Assembly (NCBI GenBank): GCA_037349315.1
Contig: JBAIAC010000008.1
Location: 33,268,001-33,332,000, forward strand
Origin: Chelydra serpentina
Taxonomy: Eukaryota > Chordata > Testudines > Chelydridae
DNA length: 64,000 nt
Direction: 5' to 3'
How positions within the stretch are numbered: position 1 is the stretch's first letter; every line of letters begins with the position of its first letter. Positions 20,646-34,200 of this stretch are shown one piece after another. The position numbers and the translations under genes were made by a program. Under the pieces are notes generated by a model, which saw only the letters and a program-made list of their open reading frames with translations, was not told where the DNA came from and searched no databases.

Positions 20646-23079
20646 CAACCACTCCTCCCAGTACCAGTCTCCACACCAGTGCGGGGATGAATGGAGGTCC
20701 TAGTCTCAAGTTTGTGGGTGTAGTGGGGAACAGGAGAAGCCAAAGTCCTAAGACAAGTCCTAAAGCAGGGCTTCCTGGGCTGGCCACACAACTAGTCCAA
20801 CACCAGCCTAGTTCACTTTAATGGAATTCAAGAGTTTAAGGGGAAACAGTGCTGTACATGGTGTATGGTAGGAAAGAACTTAATTCAATAACACGAGTAC
20901 AGCTGCCTAGCTGCAGGCATACCAGATAATGGCCTGAGCTTTTTACTACTCCGACTGCTGACGTATAGACCTTCTGTTCCAAAATCCCAGCTAAACAAAC
21001 CAATGGGGGGTAAAAAGAGCATACGTCTGAATAAGACGGCTGCGCTTTGTATCATTCTGAATAAGTTAAGAGGGCTTTGTTATAATTGGGTATCTACTTT
21101 TGTATGAAGACTAAAAGTCAAATTATGCCTGCTGCTTACATGGGGAAGGAAGGGCATAAAGAGGCTACCTGATTGAGTAGCCAACAAGGGCCAGCCACAA
21201 AGTGTGGTGCCAGGACTGCTTCCTGATGCACATCATTCCAAAGGGCATAGAGCACGCCGAGTGCACCAGGGCAGCGACCAGGCAACTGAAGGACAGTGCA
21301 GTCTACCCACCACACCCCCTACATTCCCTTCTTACTGGGTTTCCCAGAGAGAGACTGGGACCAATTCCTGGGGCCAGCTGAGCTGCACAAAGTGTTGGCA
21401 GTAATTTGCATTTAATGTGGTAGTAATTGCAAATTTCAATGTAAACTGAATGGCACTTATGAAAGACAAACCCAATTTCTCAAGATTAACTCAGTCAACT
21501 CAATTACATAAGAAGAAATAGGGATAAAATTACACTTTTTATTAACATATTAAATTAGTTTTTGTTTTGACACACACAGGATGTTTTGGCATTTAGTTGG
21601 CATAAAACAAATAACTATAGCAAATTCTATAACACTTAAACACACTCATCAAATGTCTATTAGAATTTTAATAGACATAGGCTTAGGGTCTTGCAAAAAA
21701 GTTTTAAATTGCAAGCACTTGACCCAGAACTTTTGCAAGTAGTTAGATGGGTATTTTTGTTGTTCTTTCCCCTCCCACCCCCTCTAAGCCATGCCTCTCT
21801 CATAACTCAAATTTCTTTCACTGTATATTCACAGGAATAGAATAAGATTTTTTTTGCTGATACATCATGGGGAGAAGGATGAGAAATTACATGGGGGGGA
21901 AATAACTGTAAATAAGTTGCCAGATGAGAAGCCACATTACAACACCTTAGCCTTTCTATGAACAAAACAGATCAATTTTGTTATTTATCAAGGTTTGCAA
22001 CCAACCAAGGTTTTTAGGTAAGTTCTAGCCAGCTTGAATTCTTGGGAATATAAGTGACGTATTTACAGAGGTCCTGATCCAAAGCCTATTCAAATTAGTA
22101 GGCTATTCTATTGATTGCAGTGGCTTTTGAATTATGCCCCAAATCATAACTCCTTGCACAACAGACAGCCAAATCAGTGGATCCTTTTGATGGAGCTATA
22201 GACACATGTTCCAGCCCTAGTATGGCACTGTTTTATATAAAATACAATCAAGCAATGAATGTTCCAAGATAGCTGGTTTACCAGGACCACTGTAGGTCCT
22301 ATCAGTTATCTCTGTTCCATACTACTCTAAAACCTCTACTCTAGTTACTTTAGTCACAGGTGTGAATTTTTTTCTGGGCAGTCCAAACCTGAGGAAGCTC
22401 CAAAAACACTCAGATATATGACTAGGTTTTCAAACATGCCCAGTAGCAGAGCAACTCCCATTGAGGACAATAAAGATGCCTAATTCCTGCAATGCCCCCC
22501 AGTGTGTAAGATGACAGAGAATTTAGAATAACAGGAGCTGCTGGGTGCTTTTGAAAATCTGGCTTAGAAAACTGCAGCCGGCACAGCAAGACTAGATGTG
22601 TCCCCACAACGAGGAGGGATATGGAAAAATAGTGAGAGGGCTTTTGAAGATTTCCGGACAGAAAAGCATGAGTCAGGGAAGAGGGGATTCAGACTCCTTT
22701 CATGGGCTTCTCAAACCTTGGTCCCCCTGCTCAGTGAAACCACATAGGTTTGCTCTACTGCAGCTAAGTACCTCCACAAATGCAAAGAATTTACCTCCTA
22801 TGAACTGATTTACAAAACATAATGGTGCACTAGTCACCATTTGAGTACTTTGTAATAACTTCCTGTCATATATTAAGTTACATGTCAGAGAGGTGGCAAA
22901 TGCGTATTATTAGTGGGCAGACAAGCTGCAGGACACTGAATGGACAAGAAAGGCACTCTAAGCCAATAGAATCCTGTCCCTGTGAAGAATGTGTGTGCTG
23001 AGCTCGACAGGAATTTGGAGTTCTGGCTAGCTAGATAGGAGATGGGAACTGGTAACATTTGTCTGCTCCCCCAAGAAAT
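20646..23079. other. Sequence with nothing recognised
   Basis: No gene-like frame. One short palindromic repeat (22068-22130) of the type described at 12931 is present. Confidence 0.5.
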
Positions 23080-25129
23080 ACATAAGACTGTCCATACTGT
23101 GTAAAACCAATTGTCCATCTAGTCCAGTATCCTGTCTTCTGACAGGAGCAGGTGCCACATGCTGCAGAGGGAATGAACAGAAAGGGGCAATTTATCAAAT
23201 GATTGATCCCCTATCATCCAGTCCCAGCTTCTGGTAGTCAGAAGGTTTAGGGATAACTAGAGCATGGGGTTGTGTCCCTCACCATCTTGGCTAATAGCCA
23301 TTGATAGACCTATCCTCCGTGAACTTAGCTAATTCATTTTTGAACCCAGGTATACTTATGGCCTTCACAACATCCCCTGGCAATGAGTTCCACAGGTTAA
23401 CTGTGTGTTGTGTGAAGAAATACTTCCTTTTGTTTAAAATCTGCTGCCTATTAAGTTCATTGAGTGACTCCTGGTTCTTGTGTTATGTGAAGGGGTACTC
23501 TTTTGCTCCACACCATTCATGATTTTATAGACCTTTATCATATCCCCCCTTAGTCGTCGTTTTTCTAAGATGAACAGTCCTAGCCTTTTCAATCTCTCCT
23601 CATATGGAAGCTGTTCCATACCCCTAATGATTTGTGTTGTTCTTCTCTGTACTTTTTTCAATTCTAATATATCTTTTTTGAGATGAGGCAACCACAACTG
23701 CATGCAATATTCATGTGTGGGCATACCATGGATTTATATAGTGGCATTATAATATTTTCTGGCTTACCATCTATCCCTTTCCTAATGGTTCTTAACATTC
23801 CGTTAGCTTTTTTGACTGCTGCTGCACATTGAGAGGATGTTTTCAGAGAACAAACCATGATGACTCCAAGTTCATTCTTGAGTGATAATAGCTCATTTGG
23901 ACCGCATCATTTTGTATGTAAGGATTGGGATTACGTTTTCCAAAGTGCATTACTTTGCATTTATCCACATTGAATTTCATCTAACATTTTGTGGCTCAGT
24001 CATGCAGTTTTGTGAGATTTCTTTGTAACTCTTCACAGTCAGCTTTCAATTTATATCTTCAGTAATTTTGTATCATCTGCAAATTTTGCCAAGTCACTAT
24101 TTACCACTTTTTCCAGATCATTTATGACTATATTGAACAGCACTGGTCCCAGTACAGATCCTGCTATTTACCCCCTCCACTGTGAAAACTGACCATTTAT
24201 TCCTAAACTTTGTTTCCTATCAGTGACTGATGCATGAGAGGACCTTCCCTCTTATCCCATGACTGCTTACTTTGCTTAAGATCCTTTGATGAGGGCCCTT
24301 GTCAAAGGCTTTCTGAAAGTTCAAATACATTATATCCACTGGATCACCCTTGTTCACATGTTTGTTGACACCATCAAGGAATTCTAATACATTTGTGAGT
24401 CATGATTTCCCTTTACAAGAGCCGTGTTGACTCCTCCTCCAACATATCGTGTTCATCTATGTGTCTGATAATTCTGTTCGTTACTACAGTTTCAACCAGT
24501 TTGCCTGGTACTGAAGATAGGCTTACCAGCCTATAATTGCCAAGATCACCTCTGGAGCCTTTATTTTAAAAAATCAACATTATATTAACTATCCACCAGT
24601 CATCGGGTATAGGGACTGATTTAAGCGACAGGTTACATACCATAGTTAGTAGTTCTGCAATTTCATATTTGAGTTTCTTCAGAACTCTTGTGGGATTACC
24701 ATCTGGTACTGGAGACTTGTAGCAATTTATTCCAAAACCTCCTCTACTGACACTTCAATCTGGGATGGTTCCTCAGATTTGTCACCTAAAAAGAATGGCT
24801 CAGGTATGTGAATCTCCCTCATATCTTCTGCAGTGAAAACAAATGCAAAGAATTCACTTAGCTTCTCCGCAACAGCCTTTTCTTCCTTGAGTGCTCCTTT
24901 AGCTCCTCAGTTGTTTGGCAGGCTTCCTGCTACTGATGTACCTAAAAAAAATTTGCTGTTAGTTTTTGTGTCTTTGGTTAGTTGCTCTTGAAATTCTTTT
25001 TTAGCCTGCTTAATTATACCTGACTTGACAGAGTTTGTATTCCTTTCTATTTTCCTCGGTAGGATTTGACTTCCAATTTTCAAAAGATGTCTTTTTGTCT
25101 CTAACTCTTACTGTTTAATCATGGTGGCA
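23080..25129 (-). pseudogene. CR1 LINE, ~2 kb of ORF2 (reverse transcriptase) and 3' end
   Basis: Read on the minus strand, the copy runs from the ORF2 linker (about 25100) through RT to the 3' end (about 23085). Visible parts are: GDPVDI-MYLNFQKAFDKGP near 24310-24360, where the first catalytic Asp (usually YLDF) is Asn; LAKFADDTKLL near 24080-24110 with the FADD catalytic box intact; FNVDKCKVMHFGKRNPNP near 23930-23990; and [20 protein letters not shown] (23434-23724). Frames shift repeatedly. The 5' part with the endonuclease is absent, the usual CR1 truncation. A 16-bp T run lies just beyond, at 25130-25145. Confidence 0.88.
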
Positions 25130-25374
25130 TTTTTTTTTTTTTTTTGGTCCTCTTACTGACTTTGGGGGGGCAGGTAAACAGTTTGAGCCTCTATTATGGA
25201 GTTTTTTAAAAGTTTCAACTTACAGACGTTTCACTCGTGACTGTTCCATGACATTATATGGAAGGAGGGTCCCAACTACAGAATTGTTTCTCTCTGCTCC
25301 AGCTTGATGTTCTTCTTTCCCGAGACATTCATCCACCTCAGCAGCACGGAGTCTGTCAGACTGGAGTTCGGACC

Positions 25375-25399
25375 GTGTGTGTGTGTGTGTGTGTGTGTG
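25375..25399. repeat. (GT)n microsatellite
   Basis: About 12 uninterrupted GT dinucleotides. Sequence from 25146 to 25770 otherwise shows nothing recognisable. Confidence 0.9.
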
Positions 25400-25778
25400 G
25401 TGGGAGTTATTGGCCTAAGTTTAGATAATGTTTATTAGGAGGATCAGGCTTTCACACTCTCTCTCTAGACTCCTTTTGCAAATTTCCAGTTTGCTGCTCC
25501 TGTTCGCTAGCTCCTCTGGTCACTTAGCTGGCTTTTAAACCTCTGTTCTCTCTGAGCTAGCCACATCTCCTCACTAAGGGATCCTAACAGGATTAGGAAT
25601 CAAAGAATGGCAGACTATAGCCTCATTAGGAAGCTCTCAGCCTTGCCTCACAGACTGCTAGGCTCAGCACACAAACAGACCACACTATTAACTTCAAATC
25701 AAGCAGGCACACGGCAAGCAAGCAAGCACACTACAACAAACAAACAGACAACAAACTCATCCTAAGGGGTATGTAATC

Positions 25779-25960
25779 TAGGGTGACCAGACGTCCCGAT
25801 AAAATCGGGACCATCCCGATTTTTAACCATTTGTCCCGCGTCCTGACCGATGGTCGGTTGGGACACCTTTTGTTCAGTTTTTTTTTGCTCAACAACTTCG
25901 GTGGCAGAGTCTCTTCCGGTTTTTTTTTGCGGGGGGTGGGAAGTCCCGATTTTCACCCTA
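25779..25960. mobile_element. hAT-like MITE, 182 bp, perfect 8-bp TSD
   Basis: Ends TAGGGTGACCAG and TTTTCACCCTA are inverted. The direct repeat ATGTAATC flanks both sides exactly (25771-25778 and 25961-25968). The inside has repeated GTCCCGAT / ATCGGGAC palindromes. The element carries no gene. Confidence 0.9.
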
Positions 25961-25968
25961 ATGTAATC

Positions 25969-28900
25969 GCTCCTCCTTCACCTGGACAACTCCCTTGCAA
26001 AGCATCCTGTTTGCTTTGCAGGTAACATGCAGTGTCCCCAGCTCCTGAATCCCCTGAAGGAGAGTTCTTCTGCGGTATCCAGCCCCTGTCATTAGACACT
26101 CACAGAAGTCACTGAGTCTGCTGTCTCCAAAAAGGCAGAACACACACCAATCTGTTGGCTCAGCAGAGGATGCACACCTCACTTTAACACAGCAATACTA
26201 GATGAATTTATAATACAAAGAATAAGTGTATTAAGAAAGACCAGAGATTTAAGAAGAGATAATAGAAAATGGTTATAAATAAAACAAAATTGTAATCAGC
26301 CTTTCCAGTGACTAAAACGTAACTCAGCAAGCTACAATCATTGTCTAAGGCAGTTTTCTCACCTACAGTCACTTAGCATCACCAACCCACACAGTTGGGG
26401 ATTCACTGTTCATGGATGAAAAGAGTGCTGGCCTCTTTGTTCCCTCAGTGATGGACAACACAAATGCCTTCTTGCTTCTCCTTATATTACCCAAAGTTTA
26501 TTGTCTTTGTCACTAGCATCAGCATGAAGCACTGAGGTTCAGACTCCATTGTCTTCCCCTGCTGATTTCATATTCTCCTGTTAATGTGTTCCTGCTGTTT
26601 ACCTTCAAGGCAAATGAACTGACCATTTCCTTTGGCATCACCACGCTCAATTTACACTGGGGACATGACGATAACTAGCCTCCCTCTTGTCCAGAAGAAA
26701 ACCTGTTTCTCCCTTTGTTTGGTTACAGACTTTCAAGCATACTGTCAGTAAGCACTCAGAATTCCTTCTGTGGTGGTAATACATACATTTTACAATGACA
26801 TTAATGACCAGTGTGTCACCAGCTTACATTTGATATCTCACACAACATTCTTTATAGGTAACTATCGTGACAGCAATGTGTTAGGTGTAGTGTGTTGGTC
26901 AAGCTTGAAAGGGGTTGTTGTTACATGATCCCTTTGCCAGTTGGCCATGAGCTGCTCTTAGGGTCACAGGGTCATAAAGGATAAAAGCCTGCTGCTATTA
27001 CCAGCTAACAGAGCTACTCCTTGAATATCTTTATTTATATCTAATCTAGATCTAGATATTGATATAGATATATCTGTGTGTATAGATATAGATAGAAAAT
27101 ACACACATGCAAATACATCCAAAAAAGCCTTACGTTTTGATATTTTAAAAACCCTGAGCTTGCATTTGCCTTCATCATAAAAAGAGTCTTTAGAGAAAGA
27201 GAGAATTTGTGTAAAAGGCTTGCAGTTAAATAAAACATTTATCTGAACTAGTCAAGCATGAGGAGAGGAATCACTCGCTAATGGCAGAACAACAGGCGAG
27301 CCTCTACCCCTTATGAGTGACCAGCTCTAATAAACCTAAGCATAAACTCTCAAAAAGTTACATCAAAATGGTAGCAGTCAGTCAAAGAGAACGGTGCCAT
27401 GCTGTTAAAAATCTCAGCTGCTCTGTTTTGAGAACCAGTCACAATGCAGATGGCAGATTTCTTTAGGATCAGGGGCGGGCATTCGTGTGCATGCTTCACC
27501 TTTCTGCTGTGCCCGTTCAAGGTTCTGAAACTGAAGAATCCTTCTCTCAGACAAGTGTCACTATGGAGTGTCATTCCTTTCCGCCTGAGAAACAGTGAAC
27601 CCACAAAAGGAGACAGAGCTTTCTAAAGGAATAGGAAAATAACTATAATTTTCATTTCACACCATGTTTACAACCACATCCAGGGGATTCAGATTTCTGC
27701 TGTACTGCCCAGAATTCCTCATGCATATCAAGGAATCTCATTTATTTCATTCTTTGTAATATATGCTCAGCAATTTACTAATGCAAAAAAAACAACCCCA
27801 CAATAGATGACTCAATGCTGCCAGCTTCAGAAGACACTTCAAAACTGTGAAAAGCAAACAGCTTTAAATCTATTCTCTCCTTGTTTCATTAACACAATTC
27901 CAAAAGCTGTGTTCCCGTTCCCAAACATCCACATCATTGTCCACAACCCACTCAACCACCATCACATGATAATGACATTTAGTTACTGCCTTGGCCAGAT
28001 GTAAAAGCAGCTACACTGTATGAAAGGCTCCATGTCCCATTGCCAGGACCTTCCACCACCTGGTCCCCTTGCCCCTGAGTGCACACTTGAAAAGAAATCC
28101 TTTCTCAATGTATTATTGCTTTTAAAAGAATAACTGTGAAAGTCAACAGCCTATGCTTTAATTTACAGTATTTATTATTTAATGACCATCTCACTCTGCA
28201 AGGTAAGATTTGCCAAAATGCTTAAATGACTTAGGAGCCTAAGTGAAAATTTTATCCATTATTCTTTTTATTGAAAAAAATTATTTGGAGGTCAGGGAGC
28301 AACCCCATGAAAGCTCTTATGAATCTGCATTGAACTAATACAAAACTAATGGGCAGAAGCCTTTAGTCTGTCTGAATTGTTCTTGGTTCAAGACCAAGGG
28401 AGAGGGGCAAAGGTGGCTTTAAGCAATATTCCTAGGGCTGATCTGTGCCATTCAGAACTCATAGTGCAAGTGAACTGCCTGACTTCTCCTGGCTGCCCAC
28501 AGTCCCAAAAAGGGGCCATTCTGGCACTGGCGGATTGCCAGGATGTGGAGATGCTTCTGCCTGGCCTCCTGCACTGTGGACTGGGAAGGGATGGCACCAG
28601 AATCGCTATGGTGACTCTGTACCGCCTGGGGATCCCACTGCACTGGAGAAATCTCCCAAGAACACAGTAAGACTCTTTTGAGGCTACTTTGCACAGGAGT
28701 GGCGGCACAAAGCAGCCAAAGAGCTAGGTCGTGGATCCAACCCTATATCTCAAGTAATAGCGAATTGATTATGCTTCAAAGGCTTGATCTATAGCCCACT
28801 GAAGTCAATAAGACAACTTCTATTGACTTGGTGAGCTTTCAATCACGTTACAAGAGACAAAGGATCTCAGAGGTTGCTTTTGCTATCTTTCTCTCCTTCA

Positions 28901-29419
28901 ACTATTTCTTTACCAAGTTGTCCAACAAAACTCAGTTTTTCGTGCCCCTAAAAGAGACTGAAAAATTACTTTATCAAAGCATTACTGATTTCCAAATTAC
29001 GTGTGATCCTGTAGTGTATAGGAATTGAGTAGGATCCCTTTAAGTAGCTGGTAAGCACTAGTGGTACTCACCATTTCCTGTGCTTCAGAAACCAGCCATA
29101 GCAGCATTGTATACTCATTTCATGTTGTGTACAGCTAGTAAACATAACTATGTAAACCCCTCTATGCCTGTGGCTCCTTCATGTTATGTTTTCTGCGTAA
29201 AAAGCAAAAGACAAATAGATCCTTAAATCGGTTTACACCAAATTGTCAAAAATGCATTATGGTTGCCACAGCTATCCGCAGGGGAGAGTGAGGCATTGTG
29301 AAATGACACATATAGCGGCCCCTTGCCCTTATGAAGGTAAAGAAATTGCGCAGTAATTTCAGACTGAACCTTGCACCAGATATGTTAACAATGTGATTTC
29401 CTTTGCTTTCTGAAAGGGC
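25969..29419. other. Sequence with microsatellite, no gene recognised
   Basis: An ATAGATA-type low-complexity patch lies at 27040-27105 and a short hairpin repeat at 28788-28832. The 97-codon frame at 28377-28670 overlaps equally long frames on both strands and has no recognisable domain. The 25500-26950 interval has the feel of an old LTR but I could not define ends. Confidence 0.4.
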
Positions 29420-29725
29420 CAGGGCCGGCTCCAGGCACCAGCCGACCAAGCACATGCTTGGGGCGGCACCTGGGGCGGGGGACGGCACTGAGGGGTTTTT
29501 GTTTTGTTTTTTAAATTAAAAAAAACACGCTTCCCAGCCCGCGCTCCCCGCTGGCGCCCCAGCTCGGGGAGCGGGGCTGCGGGCATGCCACCCTTCCCGC
29601 TGACGCCCCGGTCAGGGCAGCGGGGCGGCGGGCATATCGCGCTCCCTGCCAGCACCCTGGCCGGGGGAGCGGGGCGGCGGGCGGCTTTTTTGCCTGGGGT
29701 GGCAAAAAAGCCAGAGCCGGCCCTG
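29420..29725. mobile_element. hAT-like non-autonomous element, CAGGGCCGGCTC family
   Basis: Starts CAGGGCCGGCTCCAGGCACC and ends AGAGCCGGCCCTG. Flanking 8-mers GAAAGGGC and AGAAGGGC match at 6 of 8. The interior is GC-rich with duplicated GGGAGCGGGGCGGCGGGC blocks. Confidence 0.8.
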
Positions 29726-29794
29726 AGAAGGGCTTTGAGGAATGAGGTACTTTACTTATACTGTAAGCTCTTTGGAGCAGGGAACACCCTTTTG

Positions 29795-30090
29795 GCTACG
29801 TCTACACTACACACCACTGGCGGCGGCAATGAAAAGCAGTCTGTGTCCACACTGCAGTGTCTAGCTACATGTCAGTGAAAGGCTCTGGCAGAAAGTAGGC
29901 AGCAAGAGAAGACTTCATCAGCTCCCCTTTACCGGAGCCTTTCACTGCAGCTAGGAAAGGCTCCAGCAACAGGGAGCTGGCAGAGCCTTTTCCCAGTGCC
30001 AGAACCTTTCCCTGAGGTGAGGAAAGGCTCTGGCATGGGGGAGGCAACGGGAAGAGACAGCTGCATTCCCCCCTGCCACAGCCTTTGCAC
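29795..30090. mobile_element. MITE-like element (GTCTACACTAC type)
   Basis: Starts TACGTCTACACTACACACC and holds several internal inverted AAAGGCTCTGGCA / TGCCAGAACCTTT blocks. The right end is degraded, so the boundary is approximate. Confidence 0.5.
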
Positions 30091-31035
30091 ATATGTACCT
30101 GAGGTCAGACTTTGGGGTTATGGGTCTGACCCAAACTAACAAATGTAAGCCAGCTGAAAGCTAGGAGGACACTCCATATTTCATTTGTTTACTACTTAGT
30201 GGGTCAAGTTCTGATTTTGCTTTCACCTGTAAGTTATTATCTATTATTTTCATTGCAGTCACTCCTGAAGGCCCTAGACAGGGGAGGGTCCCCATATGTA
30301 TGGGTTCCTACCAACACTCAGGAGGAAAATAAAAGTAATTCAATGGAGCTACTCTCCAAATTTACTCCTGTGCACCAGAGAACAGAATTTGCCCAGATCT
30401 TGGGAGCATGTGGTAGAGAAAGCAAGTTTCACTTTAAAACCCAGAAACTCACCACTGATTGTGTTGTTGTTGTTGTTGCGGCATATGCTTGCATCAGCTC
30501 CACAGTGCATATCCATATAGGCCAGAATTGTTGGCAGATAGACATTTACATTGCAGAAAATGTGGTCTGCAGAAAAGCATACATCCGTGGATATTGTGGT
30601 ATATGGAAGATCCTGTTTCCAGATAGGTTCTATGTTTCCGAGCCTTAATCTCTAAACTGATTGTGTGGCCAGATATGGCACTAGCCACCTGGTCATGCAA
30701 AAGAAATGTTAACAGTTTACGAAGCACTTCTGAAAGCGTGGTTCAGTAAGCTATCACACATTAATGCAGCACTACAGCCTTGCTCCACACCAATGCTGAC
30801 TACAAACAATTCAAGTGTGGTGCACATGCCGTCCCCACCCAGCACTACCCCACAGCATCACTACAGAACAAGGGTATATCCACAATGCAACCAATGAATA
30901 ATATTGCAACAACTGCCCTTAGCAAATTAAAGGAAGCAGTATCAATACATGCTCTTACATGGTGCACTCCATATATGACGGACATGAACACAATACAAGC
31001 CATATTATATCTGGCTATATTAAATACTTACATGA
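30091..31035. other. Sequence with nothing recognised
   Basis: A 149-codon frame at 30199-30648 has no recognisable domain and includes a GTT microsatellite-coded valine run, so it is probably chance. Confidence 0.45.
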
Positions 31036-31255
31036 CTCCCATTCCTGTAGTGCCTGAGCACCTCACAATCTTTAATGTATTTATCCTTACAACATCCCTG
31101 TAATGTAGGAAAGAGCTATTATCCCCATTTTACAGATGGGAACTGAGGCACAAGGGACTAAATGACAAGGTCACATAAGAAATCTGTATTAGATAAAGGA
31201 CTAGAATCCAAGTCTTCCAAGTCCTTGGCTTGCACAGCAGATAGAATCAGTAGCC
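31036..31255 (+). mobile_element. MIR-like SINE
   Basis: CTATTATCCCCATTTTACAG, ACTGAGGCACAAGGGACTAA and AAGGTCACATAAG follow the MIR core and 3' region closely. Confidence 0.8.
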
Positions 31256-34200
31256 CTTCATAGGACCTAATGCCCACAGTTAGCAATTCTGGACATGCAT
31301 TTACAGAAAAGCTCAGGAGTTACCAAGCAGAACGGCTTCACGGCTGAACTAGCTTACAGTACAAATCACTGTTCCAAACTCCACAAAGGCAAGATCATCA
31401 CAGACTGTGGATGTGAACTACAGAGGCTGACAGCAGCATCTTACTGGCCAGAATTGTCATGCCTGTCAGGTTTATGTGCTTTGGACTCACCATAGGTTAT
31501 GACTGCAAACTTTGAGTGCAGTTGGCAGCATTTATTTGGAGATCTGTATGTGTCCACCTGAGCAGGGCTTTCTAATCCTGTTTCTTTTCTCCATTGCTTT
31601 TGAGATGTTGCTATTTTGTGCATGCCTTTATGCAGATACATTTACACTACTTATATTAAATGTGTTTTTACACATGTTCATTCAAATGATTTGCTCAACG
31701 AGTAGTCAGACAGACCTTTCAGCTCAGTCTTGGAGATAGTTTCATCACTCAAAAGCAGAACATGCTCTTTCCTTTCTGAGCTGAAGATAGTACAGCTAGG
31801 TTCTTATACAGCTGTCATCACTGTAGTACCTGAAGACCTTGCCTAAGTGATGGCACCGTAAAACATTCTTTACACCTGGACTTAGGCCAAGATTTTCAAG
31901 ACTGACTAGTGATTCCGGGTGCCCACTTTTGAACACCTTAAAGGGGCCTGATTTGCAGGGTTTGGGAGCTCAGCCTCTTTAAGGGGTCTCAAGTTGGTCA
32001 CCAAAAAACTGAGACACCCAAAATCACCAGTTACTTTCAAAAATGAGTTTTCTATGGTTCACGTTCCATTTAGGAGCTTCCAGGGGAGAATCAACACACA
32101 CAAAAAAGAGAGCAAACTAGATGAGATGGAGGAAAGAGAGAGACAAAGAATAGAAAAACTAGAGACCTGGCAACCATGCCTGAAGTTGCCATGATAGTTT
32201 AATGAGGGGGATGCCCATCCAGCCAGCCATCACACACAAAGGTCCTCAACAACAATGACAATGAATGGGAACCAGATGTGCCTTGATTTGTTATTTATCT
32301 TGACATATTAGAGAGAAAGATGACCTAAGCAAGCACAAGATTAATTAATATCAATTAGGCAATGTTATGACACCCTTCATCAAAGGAGCCACAGCTCTGT
32401 TTGGCACAGCTGAAGAGAATCCAGTAAGTGAGGCTTTAAACCTTTGCAGTCCTCAGATGCCCAGAGCAGCTGCAGTGCTATTAGGTTGCTGATGTAACTT
32501 AGAGGAGCCACAGGGCTATGCTAAATTACATCAGCATATTACAGCCCCCATTTAGACTATGGAAGCAAACAGGGATTGCTGGACTGCAGGCTGCTCCAGC
32601 TGCAACCTCTCTGTACTTTAGCATGCCCACTCCACCATCGGAAATGCTCAAGTGCTCATCTACAGAAGCATTTGGCCCCTTTGAACTGATCTGAGCAAGG
32701 ATCAGGATCCAACTTAGAGTTTTCAGAAATGTGTATTTATAAAAGTCCTCTGAAATTCTTGTCTGTTAGGACAAGAGGTCGCTGAGCAAAGAGTGGTATT
32801 TGCACAGTACTAAAGCACTTCCAGTATTTCTAACAGTGCCTGAATTCGGTCCTAAAACTCATAGCAACTGCATAGACTAAAGAGTGACATATTATGGATT
32901 TTTCAGTGTACTGCATAGACAATAATAGTTGTCAATGTAGGAACTATACATTTCTGCCCTTATACAGATTCAGTTTTAGATGTTTTAGTTTATACCTCCA
33001 CATCCCAAGATTTACGAAAAGTATCTAAAAACAAATAGAATTCTTTAGTCGATTTTTCCACTCGTAAAGCGATTTGACTAAATCTGAATACTCAGTAAGG
33101 TATAGCTCACTGCCAGAAGACTGCAAAAGTTCTTCTCTGAATACAGCAACCTTCAAATGTCTGCGTAACGTTTAAACTGCCCTTAATTTAGGAGCTGGAC
33201 TAAACTAATTATCATGAACATCAAAAGATTCCCAGAAATATATTCATTAAACACTTTCTTTTCCTAGCAGTTTAAAATGATGCCTGGCTTCATTAGCATA
33301 AGTTTTCTCTTTAATTGGGTGCTAATGATGGTGCTTTTTCACAGGATTTTCACTGCAGGTACCTTGGGGCAAGTAAACATATAAATAGATTTGGCAAGCT
33401 CTGGGGCTAGACTCTCCAGTTAACTGAATCATTACATAAAAAAGATACACAATTACAATGCTGCGCACTGCCTTAAATCAACTTCGGTGCTTTGCATTTC
33501 AAAAGAAATCATAATATGACCAAAGCCTTTAATAAATGTCCACCCGTTAAACATCAGTGGCTTTCCTACAACTTATTTGAGTTGACCTCTAAACTGCCAT
33601 CTTCTGAATTTTACAGTGATGCATCATTTGTTTGTAACAGCATCCAGCTTTCATTATTTTTATTTTGCATTGAATTCCGAACAGAGCAAATCCTCGACTG
33701 GGCAAACCCCTCTCAAGTGACGGAGGTCTAGAAACAGGTGGCCTCCCACCAAGGTTCCTAGTACATGTTTCTTTTCCCTTTAATTATACACCCCTCTCCC
33801 TGTCATTGACAACCAATTTTTACTGATGTCTTGAGTGGTCACATAAGACATGTTTCATTGTATTTTATGTTGTGGCAGAGGTTTCCATGAAGATGAGACC
33901 GCTTTCCTCTTCCTCATCGGAGTCCAGGAGAAGAGACTTACTCTCATCATTTCATTCTGGAAACGGCAGAGGTAGGGAGGAGTGGAGACAATCACTGCAG
34001 ACATTCGAAGTGGGGGGATCCAGTGATGGAGCACTATAAGCCCTGGTTCAACCTCATCTTAGGTCAACTGGCCATCAAGGTCATTACTCTTTTAGCAAAG
34101 CCACAATGCCCCTCTGTCACCAGATATCTTCTGCTAGAGGATACCCTTATTTATGAACTGAAACTACAACAACTTCATTAAGAGTCTGGGCAAAATCAAC

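Noticed and set aside
28377..28708. Possible small gene with ~100-codon frames
   Set aside because: Four overlapping frames on both strands are of similar length, and none has a known domain.
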